A stretch of 8,571 bases of DNA from an uncultured Bacteroidota bacterium (GTDB lineage Bacteria > Bacteroidota > Bacteroidia > Chitinophagales > Saprospiraceae), in assembly GCA_937926185.1 (NCBI GenBank), contig CALEYM010000454.1, forward strand, positions 1 to 8,571, in the 5' to 3' direction. The notes beneath the pieces were generated by a model, which made no database searches, had not been told where the DNA came from, and saw only the letters and a list, made by a program, of their open reading frames with translations. Both the position numbers and the translations under genes were made by a program. Of the stretch, positions 1 to 5,772 are shown piece after piece. Every line of letters begins with the position of its first letter. Positions within the stretch are counted from its first letter, which is position 1.

Positions 1-789
1 AGCGTTCACCTGGTTGCCGTTCAGGACACGTTTTTTATGCAACAGTATGTTTTTTATTTTTTAAAAACAAACGAAATGCTGCGCGAACGCTACGGGCTGG
101 GTTACCAGTTGGGGCAAGGCAGCAATGTTCGCGATTTTTACGCCCCGGCCGACCTGGCCGACCTGAAGGAAACCTATCTGATCCACCTCAACGCCTTGCG
201 GCGAACGCGCCAACTCTCCGAAAGCGACTTTTCTCCGCTCGACTATACCGTGCGCACCGGCGGCCTGGAGCCCAATTCCAATTTCATCGACCGTCAGGTA
301 CAGTATCTGCACGATACCGGCTATTTTGTAGAGATCACCATGGTGGCTACCACGGCCCTGCTCACGTTTCTCATCGGGCTTTGGATGTTCCGCCGGCGCG
401 AACAACTGATCCGGCACTACGGCGAGCGCGCCCTGCAAATTTACAACGGCTTCGAAACGCAACAGATCAGCGCCGAAGTGGCCGCCCGGCGCCTGGAAGA
501 GATCAAACACGAGGTGGACAGCCTCGTCATGCGCCGCAAACTGAACTACACAGAGGGCCTGTACTTCCTCGCGTTTGTAGAAGACAAGGCCAAACGCATC
601 GAATTTGCCCGCAACGTGAGCGAAAACTTCCTCGAACTGTTCAATGCCTTCATGGAAGACAACATGCTCACCGAAAGCGAATACCTGAAACTGCGGCAGT
701 TCCTGCAATCCATCCGGCATAAAGTGCCGGCAGAGATTTACAACCAGTTCCTGGAAAAGGTGGAAACGGCGTACGCGGCGAATAATTAA
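1..789 (+). CDS. Single-pass membrane protein of unknown function, 3' part (5' end outside window)
   Basis: The reading frame is open from base 1 to the TAA at 787-789. An ATG at 37 would give 250 residues, but the frame continues unbroken to the left edge, there is no ribosome binding site before it, and no signal peptide follows it. I infer that the true start lies upstream. Counting from the ATG at 37, residues about 99-117 form one hydrophobic segment (TTALLTFLIGLWMF) followed by FRRRE. By the positive-inside rule the C-terminal about 130 residues are cytoplasmic and the N-terminal part lies outside, which needs an export signal that is not visible here and so supports truncation. The tail is charged and helical (for example RRLEEIKHEVDSL). 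I do not recognise the family. A faint resemblance to the C-terminal end of TAXI-type TRAP solute-binding proteins with a membrane-anchored tail is a guess only. The stop overlaps that of the convergent gene. Confidence 0.8.
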   Translation, partial: SVHLVAVQDTFFMQQYVFYFLKTNEMLRERYGLGYQLGQGSNVRDFYAPADLADLKETYLIHLNALRRTRQLSESDFSPLDYTVRTGGLEPNSNFIDRQVQYLHDTGYFVEITMVATTALLTFLIGLWMFRRREQLIRHYGERALQIYNGFETQQISAEVAARRLEEIKHEVDSLVMRRKLNYTEGLYFLAFVEDKAKRIEFARNVSENFLELFNAFMEDNMLTESEYLKLRQFLQSIRHKVPAEIYNQFLEKVETAYAANN

Positions 790-3700
790 TGCCGCAACAC
801 CACCATTTTTCCAACCGCTGTTTTCCGGTTATCCGTCAACTGCACCCAATACAGGCCGGGGCTTAGGTCAACTTGTAGTTCCTTTCCATCAAAACGTTCC
901 TGAAAACATAAATGCCCGGTCTGGCTGAAAACCCGGATCGTGCTTTTCCCGGGAGCAAATCCCACGGCCTGAACGCGGAAGGCGCCCGTGTTCGGATTGG
1001 GCACGATGCGCAGGGTTGCCAGTTCGGCGCCGGCGGGCGGTTCGGCAATGCTGGTAGTAGCCCTGGCGGCGATATGTACCTGTACAGTGCCGCCGCCATG
1101 CGGAGGCCAGAATTCGTCGAAAAATACGCTGGCGTTATTGTGAAGGTACGTTTCCGGCGGCGTACCCGGGCGCAGGCCCACGCTGAATACTACGTACCCG
1201 AGGGCATCAGGATCGGTGATCGTATCTGGCAGCGCGATATCGTCGAAGAAGAATTCCGTGTAACCATCGGCCTGCATCTGCACCCGCACCGGGTGACTGG
1301 AGGCCAGCACTTGCAGCGTGGTCGGATCGTGATCGATCTCCAGGTAATCCACTATACGCACGCGCCGGATGGTGTCCGGGAACGGATTTCTGAAAGAAAT
1401 GGTGTACACCGGTTTTTCGCCGTTCTGGATTTCATCCCAGAAAATCTCCTCGCGGTGTACGGTTTTCCAAACGGGCCAGTAAACGGGATAAGTACGGTCG
1501 GCTACGGAGGCGCTGTTGTTGGCAGCGTTCAGATCGGCAGGCGGCGGTGTCAGCCCGGCACGGAAATGATATTCCAGTCCATATTGTGCGGAAGCCGGAA
1601 TATGGCCGGTAATGCGAACATTATAAGTATTGCCTGGCGAAAGGGCCGGAATATCCCAGTAAAGGGAATCGCCCGAAACGCCGTCGGCCGCCGGTTCGGT
1701 TTGGTAATTCTCGGCCTTCGGGTCAGGGTTGAAATATACCCTGCTGCCTCCGGCCGGCAGTCCGCCTTCGTTGCGGACGGTGAGCAGGATTTGAAAATCC
1801 CTGCCCTGCAGGATCGGCCTCAACATACTGGCATACACGCCCATATCCGTGCCAAAAGGCAGCGCCTGTATGCCGAAATCGGCAAGGGTCTGCTGCTGCG
1901 TTACAGTCAGGCTGGAAGGAAAAACATGTTGGAACGGCAGCTGGGTGTGCGCGGAGACTGCCTCTCCGGCGCCGGCAGGCAGGTTGAGCAGGAGGGCATA
2001 CCGCCCTTCGTCGTCGGTGGTGGCCTGCACGCCGGCCGGTTGCGCCGATACGATCGCGCCCGGCGCCGGCGGCTCGCCGGGATCGCGTTGTTTGTTCAGG
2101 TTGAGATCATAGTAAACTTCACCGGAAACGGTTTTAAAATTCAGATCGGCCAGGGGCAGGCGCCACAAGCCGCGGTCCGATACGACCACATAGATATAGG
2201 TGGAATCGGCGCCGACTGCAGCAGCGGTAAACGGCGGCAGGCCGGTTGTAAAGGGCGCCCAGGTTTTTCCGCCGTCTTGCGTCAGGGCGGGACGGTGCGC
2301 AGTTGCCACGGCGAAATCGCCCGTTCCGGCCAGCGAGAATACCGAATATCCGGCCAGACCAAACGGTTGGGTGGGTTGCCAGGTTTTGCCGTCATCCTCC
2401 GTCACGAAAAGCAAATCGCCCAACCAGGGCACATCCATCACAATAAAAATCCGGTGGCCGGCCAGAAAAAAATTACTGATTTTGCCCCAGGGCGAAATAC
2501 CGGCAGTATCCAGAGTTTGCCAGGTCTGGCCGTTATCGTCGGAGCGCTGCAGGAAGGGGCTGTTGCGCAAGGCGAACAGTGTGCTGCCCCGATTCAAAAA
2601 TGTTCTGTTGATGCCGGGTACCTGCGTCCAGGATTCGCCAAAATTGGTACTGCGCCACAAACGACTATCGGGAAAATCTTCAACCGCAAACAGGGCTTTG
2701 GGCGTGGCGATAATCCGTTGAATATTGGCCGAACTTTCGGGAAAGGGCGCGTCTAAATCCGGCGAAATATTCAGCCAGGTCTGGCCGCCGTCGTCGGAGC
2801 GAAAGATGCAGGAGTCGGCCCGTCCGTACTGGATACCGGCGTAGATGCGGTCGCCGTCGGTAGCCGCGGCGAAAACATTGAGCAGGGCGGGGAAAAGCGA
2901 GGTATCCGACCATATCTGGGTTTGTTTATCGTAGCGGTGCAGGCCGTTGTATCCACACGCGAGTAAAATTTGTTTGTCGTCCTGGGCAAAAGTATTGATC
3001 TGGCCGCCGCTCATGCCCTTTCCGATACGGGTAAAAACGGTACCGTCTGCGCTGATCCGGTATGCGCCGCCCTGGTAATAATATCCGAACAGTTGCCCGT
3101 TTGCCGATTGCAGGCCGTTTAATTCGGCGCCGGGGTCAGCCGGCGTCAGCCAGGTTTCGCCCGCATCGGTCGAGCGGGTCAGATGGGAATAATTGTACAA
3201 CGCATAGTAAACACCACCTACGCGGGTGACTTCCTGGATATCCTGGGTAAACACAAGCATTCGTTTCCAGTTGACGCCGCCGTTCAGCGTGCGGTAACAG
3301 CGGTAGTCGTAGTCTTCCACGAAAATAGTGTCGCCGCGGGCCTGTACGCGGGTAACGACATGGGTGAGGCCCGGCACCGGGATTTTTGTCCAGCTTTGCC
3401 CCTTCAAATCCGGGCAAACGGCTATTTCCTTGTAGCCGAAGGCAAACAATCGGCCATCCTGCGCTACGATGTTGTAAAAAGCATTTGGATCGCTGTCCAG
3501 GCTGTTTAATGTCCAGTCGGCGCCGACATCGAGCGAGCGTTCCCAGATATTGTAGCCATTGGCGGCAAACAATTTTCCGTCGGACAAGGTGACGCCGTAG
3601 TAAAAAACCGCATCATAAAACGGCAGCAGCACCTCTTCCCAGGTTTCGCCGTTGTCGCGACTCAGGAAAGCGGCGATATTGTCGGCGCCATAAAGCCAGG

Positions 3701-3965
3701 TTCGGCGGCCGGTAACCAGCACATCCGATCCCAAAGCCTGCACATCGAAGTACCTGACTTCTTTGGAAAGGTTCTTGCCGGCATCTTCCCAGGTATCGCC
3801 CATATCAGCCGACCGGTATACGCTGTTGACATTAGCGGCAAAAATATAATCGCCGTTTCCGGCATAGCTGTAAGCCCACCCGGAATATGGGCCGTTCATA
3901 TTTTGCCATTGGGAAAAAAGCAGAAAAGGGGTAAAAAAGAACAGCAGGCAGGATAGCAGGCGCAT
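786..3965 (-). CDS. Secreted Asp-box (BNR-like) beta-propeller protein with SdrD-B-like, CARDB/DUF11-like and T9SS type A sorting domains
   Basis: 1059 residues. Residues 1-18 are a Sec signal peptide (MRLLSCLLFFFTPFLLFS). Residues about 20-605 carry around ten Asp-box motifs of the form S-x-D-x-G-x-T-W: SRDNGETW (102-109), STDAGETW (265-272), SDDGGQTW (390-397), SDDNGQTW (475-482), TEDDGKTW (522-529) and TQDGGKTW (562-569) are the clearest. This is the repeat of sialidase-like and Ycf48-like propellers. Residues 613-700 (VSGEVYYDLNLNKQRDPGE) look like an SdrD-B/Cna-B domain, 705-820 like CARDB/DUF11, and 830-965 like a further beta-sandwich common in Bacteroidota secreted proteins. Residues 985-1059 are a T9SS sorting domain (VPNPNTGAF, then DLSPGLYWVQL and KMVVL). 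The protein should cross the outer membrane by T9SS and be released or attached to the cell surface. No sialidase catalytic site is evident, so binding or structural roles are as likely as enzymatic ones. No Shine-Dalgarno precedes the ATG, as is usual in this phylum. Confidence 0.92.
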   Translation of the reverse strand: MRLLSCLLFFFTPFLLFSQWQNMNGPYSGWAYSYAGNGDYIFAANVNSVYRSADMGDTWEDAGKNLSKEVRYFDVQALGSDVLVTGRRTWLYGADNIAAFLSRDNGETWEEVLLPFYDAVFYYGVTLSDGKLFAANGYNIWERSLDVGADWTLNSLDSDPNAFYNIVAQDGRLFAFGYKEIAVCPDLKGQSWTKIPVPGLTHVVTRVQARGDTIFVEDYDYRCYRTLNGGVNWKRMLVFTQDIQEVTRVGGVYYALYNYSHLTRSTDAGETWLTPADPGAELNGLQSANGQLFGYYYQGGAYRISADGTVFTRIGKGMSGGQINTFAQDDKQILLACGYNGLHRYDKQTQIWSDTSLFPALLNVFAAATDGDRIYAGIQYGRADSCIFRSDDGGQTWLNISPDLDAPFPESSANIQRIIATPKALFAVEDFPDSRLWRSTNFGESWTQVPGINRTFLNRGSTLFALRNSPFLQRSDDNGQTWQTLDTAGISPWGKISNFFLAGHRIFIVMDVPWLGDLLFVTEDDGKTWQPTQPFGLAGYSVFSLAGTGDFAVATAHRPALTQDGGKTWAPFTTGLPPFTAAAVGADSTYIYVVVSDRGLWRLPLADLNFKTVSGEVYYDLNLNKQRDPGEPPAPGAIVSAQPAGVQATTDDEGRYALLLNLPAGAGEAVSAHTQLPFQHVFPSSLTVTQQQTLADFGIQALPFGTDMGVYASMLRPILQGRDFQILLTVRNEGGLPAGGSRVYFNPDPKAENYQTEPAADGVSGDSLYWDIPALSPGNTYNVRITGHIPASAQYGLEYHFRAGLTPPPADLNAANNSASVADRTYPVYWPVWKTVHREEIFWDEIQNGEKPVYTISFRNPFPDTIRRVRIVDYLEIDHDPTTLQVLASSHPVRVQMQADGYTEFFFDDIALPDTITDPDALGYVVFSVGLRPGTPPETYLHNNASVFFDEFWPPHGGGTVQVHIAARATTSIAEPPAGAELATLRIVPNPNTGAFRVQAVGFAPGKSTIRVFSQTGHLCFQERFDGKELQVDLSPGLYWVQLTDNRKTAVGKMVVLRH

Positions 3966-4015
3966 GGGTCGAGTTTTTACGAGTTAAAAAAGAAGATTTT
4001 GTTTTCACTGTAAAG

Positions 4016-4048
4016 CAAAAATAATTCTTCCTACTATAGAGCCCGCAA
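4016..4048 (-). promoter_or_regulatory. Candidate Bacteroidota-type promoter for the Asp-box protein gene
   Basis: On the minus strand TATTTTTG (4023-4016) matches the Bacteroidota -7 consensus TAnnTTTG exactly. A TTG at 4048-4046 sits 22 bases upstream, slightly longer than the usual spacing to the -33 element. It would give a leader of roughly 40-45 bases before the ATG at 3965. The same 110-bp divergent region must also serve the lipoprotein gene on the plus strand. There TTTG at 3998-4001 followed after 20 bases by TAATTCTT (4022-4029) is a weaker candidate, and the two would overlap. Confidence 0.45.
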
Positions 4049-4075
4049 TTCCATTCCTTAAAAAAACATTCCGTC

Positions 4076-4963
4076 ATGAAATATCTTTTTCCTGCCGCTG
4101 CTTTTTGTTGCCTGGCGCTTGTATTCTTCGGTTGCGCGCTCACCAAACCGCTCGACAAAGCATTTACCGACGCCATGGCCGGCACGGTGGCCCGCACCGA
4201 CCTGGACACGCTTTCGTATCGTTCCGGATATCAATTTGCCAAAGGCGCCGATCACCGGCTGCTCAGCGACAGCACCACGCTCAAACTCGCCGCTCTGCTC
4301 GACCTGCTCGACCAAAAACTTACCCGCACCACCGACCGGATCGTATTCAGCGCCACCGATTCGGTCAAATACCAGGCGCTCCTGCGCGCGCTCGGCGAAA
4401 CCCTCAACGAGGCGATCAATAAAAAAATATTGGGCCCGCAAACGGAGGCCCGGCTGAAACAACTTCGCGACGGCATCCTGACCGAATGGTTGCCCCGGCT
4501 TGAACGCGACCTGCGCAACAACCTGCTGGGCGACCGCACGCGCCTGCAACTGGCCGCCCTGCGCAACGAACTGCTGGGCGACAGCACCCGCCTGCTCGTC
4601 GGCCGCCTGCGCGGCGAGCTCACGGGCGAAGCCTCCACCCGCGAACTCGCCGCCCTCCTCGACGCGGCCCTCAGCCCTACCATCGAAAAACTCGACCGCT
4701 CGGTGAACCAAAACCTGAAAGTCACGCAGAAATACGCCAATGAGATCATCATGGCCCTGCTGCTCGCCGCCTGCATCATCATCGCCTGGGTTTGGTACCA
4801 GCGGCGCAAGTACCTCAACCTCGTAAAATTGCTCACCGTTCAGATCAACGATATCCCCGACAAGCAATACTACGACGAACTGACGCACCGCATCCAAAAA
4901 GAGGCCATCAAGACGGATATGGAACCCACACTGAGGGAAGTGCTTAAGGAGCAGGGGCTGTGA
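4076..4963 (+). CDS. Predicted lipoprotein with repeated amphipathic helices and a C-terminal transmembrane segment; unknown function
   Basis: 295 residues. The N-terminus (MKYLFPAAAFCCLALVFFGC) is a lipoprotein signal peptide with a plausible though not ideal lipobox FFGC and lipidation at Cys20. The region up to about 215 is predicted to be helical and contains an imperfect repeated unit: LLSDSTTLKLAALLD (62-76), LLGDRTRLQLAALRNE (150-165), LLGDSTRLLVGRLRGE (166-181) and LTGEASTRELAALLD (182-196). Residues 222-240 (NEIIMALLLAACIIIAWVW) are a strong membrane helix followed by YQRRK, so the last about 55 residues are predicted to be cytoplasmic. An N-terminal lipid anchor together with a C-terminal inner-membrane helix would tether both ends of the exported domain; this is unusual and would imply retention in the inner membrane. 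I do not recognise the family. The start is supported by the signal peptide; no Shine-Dalgarno is present. Confidence 0.87.
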   Translation: MKYLFPAAAFCCLALVFFGCALTKPLDKAFTDAMAGTVARTDLDTLSYRSGYQFAKGADHRLLSDSTTLKLAALLDLLDQKLTRTTDRIVFSATDSVKYQALLRALGETLNEAINKKILGPQTEARLKQLRDGILTEWLPRLERDLRNNLLGDRTRLQLAALRNELLGDSTRLLVGRLRGELTGEASTRELAALLDAALSPTIEKLDRSVNQNLKVTQKYANEIIMALLLAACIIIAWVWYQRRKYLNLVKLLTVQINDIPDKQYYDELTHRIQKEAIKTDMEPTLREVLKEQGL

Positions 4964-5024
4964 GGATTTATGAGGTTTATGAGGTTTATGAGGTTTATGA
5001 GGTTTATGAGGTTTAGAGGGTTTA
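4961..5024. repeat. Tandem array of the 9-mer TGAGGTTTA (five perfect copies plus degenerate flanking copies)
   Basis: Five identical copies of TGAGGTTTA run head to tail at 4971-5015. A 10-base variant (TGAGGATTTA, 4961-4970) precedes them and GAGGGTTTA (5016-5024) follows. The first three bases of the first variant are the TGA stop codon of the lipoprotein gene. After that stop the same frame reads repeated Met-Arg-Phe, and the opposite strand reads repeated Lys-Pro-His. The perfect identity of the copies points to recent slippage or expansion. The unit is not of CRISPR type, as there are no spacers. Confidence 0.95.
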
Positions 5025-5031
5025 GACGCGA

Positions 5032-5060
5032 CCGGCGGCCGGTGCATGGCCGGCCGCCGG
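5032..5060. terminator. GC-rich inverted repeat between convergent genes; possible bidirectional terminator
   Basis: CCGGCGGCCGG at 5032-5042 is perfectly complementary to CCGGCCGCCGG at 5050-5060, giving an 11-bp all-GC stem with a 7-base loop (TGCATGG). It lies 69 bp after the stop of the lipoprotein gene and 28 bp after the stop of the heat shock gene, where a shared terminator would be expected. Neither side has a T-tract, so it is not a textbook intrinsic terminator. It may instead stabilise 3' ends or be a REP-like element. The inverted repeat itself is certain; the role is inferred. Confidence 0.5.
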
Positions 5061-5088
5061 AGTGAATACTTCAACCCGATAAGCGGAA

Positions 5089-5541
5089 TTATTGAATGGC
5101 AATCGTGCGCGGCGGGAGCGCCTTGGCTTCTTCTTTTTTCGGGATCATGATCCGCAGAACGCCGTTTTTGTACTCCGCCTTGATTTTGGATTCATCCACC
5201 ACCGTTTTGGGCAGGTGGAAGGTACGCTGGAACGATTGGTAGCTGAACTCCCTGCGGGTGTATTGCTCGTTTTCGCGCAGCTCGTTCCGCAGCTCTTTTT
5301 TAGAAGAAATGGTCAGGTATTCGTTGTCCAGTTCGATCAGGAAATCCGCTTTGTCCATACCCGGGGCGGCCATTTCGACATGGAAACTGTCGTAATTTTC
5401 AATGATATTGACCGCCGGAATCGAGGTTTGGGTGTTCGAGAAACCGCGGGAGCCCCAATCGGAAAAATCGCGCGTAAAGAAGTCGTCGAAGAGGCGCGGG
5501 AAAGCGGGGAAAACGGGCAAATTACTTTTAACCAGTGTCAT
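5089..5541 (-). CDS. hsp20: Small heat shock protein, Hsp20/alpha-crystallin family
   Basis: 150 residues, a normal length for a bacterial small heat shock protein. These ATP-independent cytoplasmic chaperones form oligomers and hold unfolding proteins for later refolding by DnaK/ClpB. The N-terminal arm (1-40) is rich in Phe (FPAFPRLFDDFFTRDF). The alpha-crystallin domain covers about 41-136 and begins IPAVNIIENYDSFHVEMAAPG. It includes RREFSYQSFQRTFHLP (96-111) and the family signature A-x-x-x-N-G-V-L (AEYKNGVL, 122-129). The C-terminus carries the I-x-I anchor (IAI, 147-149) that docks into neighbouring subunits. Start choice is firm: the ATG is preceded by a strong Shine-Dalgarno. The gene follows the endonuclease III gene on the same strand, but the 231-bp gap with its own regulatory signals suggests an independent transcript. 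Confidence 0.97.
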   Translation of the reverse strand: MTLVKSNLPVFPAFPRLFDDFFTRDFSDWGSRGFSNTQTSIPAVNIIENYDSFHVEMAAPGMDKADFLIELDNEYLTISSKKELRNELRENEQYTRREFSYQSFQRTFHLPKTVVDESKIKAEYKNGVLRIMIPKKEEAKALPPRTIAIQ

Positions 5542-5618
5542 AAAGACCTCCTTTTTTGAAAGTTAAACAATTTATTTTCTTTTTGCAGAGAAATCGCCGA
5601 ACTTAAAAAAGTGGTTTC
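5542..5618 (-). promoter_or_regulatory. Putative Shine-Dalgarno-sequestering hairpin in the hsp20 leader (RNA-thermometer-like)
   Basis: The minus-strand leader can fold on itself. From the loop outward: 5604-5600 (AAGUU) pairs with 5564-5560 (AACUU); U5559 and C5558 bulge; 5610-5605 (six U) pairs with 5557-5552 (six A); C5611 pairs with G5551; A5612 faces G5550/A5549 in a small internal loop; 5615-5613 (ACC) pairs with 5548-5546 (GGU); C5545 bulges; A5616 and A5617 pair with U5544 and U5543; G5618 can wobble with U5542. This is about 17-18 pairs, mostly A-U, with a 35-base loop. It encloses the AGGAGGU and ends directly at the AUG. Imperfect AU-rich pairing over the Shine-Dalgarno is typical of known small-heat-shock RNA thermometers. 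The region is AT-rich, so part of the pairing could be chance. No ROSE or fourU family match is claimed. Confidence 0.4.
5546..5552 (-). promoter_or_regulatory. Strong Shine-Dalgarno sequence of hsp20
   Basis: On the minus strand AGGAGGT lies four bases before the ATG of hsp20, preceded by a run of A. None of the other complete genes in this window has a comparable purine-rich site, so this start is unusual for its surroundings and implies that initiation at hsp20 depends on accessibility of this site. Confidence 0.85.
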
Positions 5619-5656
5619 TACAAAACCGACTATGATTTGTTATATAAAAAACTATA

Positions 5657-5738
5657 ATCAAACAAAATGCCATCTGACAAAAAATGCCAAAATGACATTT
5701 TAAGTTTGAAAAAATGACAGACATCGAATAAAATGGCA
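5657..5738 (-). promoter_or_regulatory. Candidate hsp20 control region: cluster of TGNCA motifs and a sigma-54-like -24/-12 element
   Basis: Read on the minus strand, six TGNCA pentamers occur in 71 bp: TGCCA (5738-5734), TGTCA (5719-5715), TGTCA (5697-5693), TGGCA (5689-5685), TGTCA (5679-5675) and TGGCA (5672-5668). Five of them continue as TGNCATTTT. The copy at 5697 is part of a palindrome, AAAATG-A-CATTTT on the plus strand (5689-5701). The last copy begins TGGCATTTTGTTTGAT (5672-5657), which keeps the sigma-54 spacing between TGGCA and TTG but has TTGA where the consensus is TTGC. If used, transcription would start near 5646 and the leader of about 105 bases would contain the predicted hairpin. 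The repeats are certain; the regulator and sigma factor are inferred. No CIRCE (HrcA) element is present. Confidence 0.4.
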
Positions 5739-5772
5739 GACCGTCGAGACAGGTTGTCTTAACTTGGTATTT

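Noticed and set aside
912..2756. Long open frame of 614 codons on the plus strand
   Set aside because: It lies wholly antisense to the Asp-box protein gene, its translation has no recognisable domain or signal, and its openness follows from the codon use of the real gene.
786..3965. Photosynthesis-related Ycf48 function for the Asp-box protein
   Set aside because: Similarity is limited to the generic Asp-box repeat; the T9SS sorting domain and extra beta-sandwich modules point to a secreted protein of a non-phototroph.
4961..5024. CRISPR-like repeats
   Set aside because: The units are 9 bp, directly abutting and without spacers.
4058..5074. Open frame of 338 codons on the minus strand with repeated Lys-Pro-His
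   Set aside because: It is antisense to the lipoprotein gene, and the KPH repeats are merely the translation of the 9-mer array. The plus-strand frame has a signal peptide and a membrane helix.
5632..5703. A 23-codon open frame on the plus strand in the hsp20 upstream region
   Set aside because: It has no ribosome binding site, is very short, and its codons coincide with the TGNCA motif array, which explains the sequence better.
5542..5772. CIRCE/HrcA operator for hsp20
   Set aside because: No TTAGCACTC-N9-GAGTGCTAA or close variant is present on either strand.
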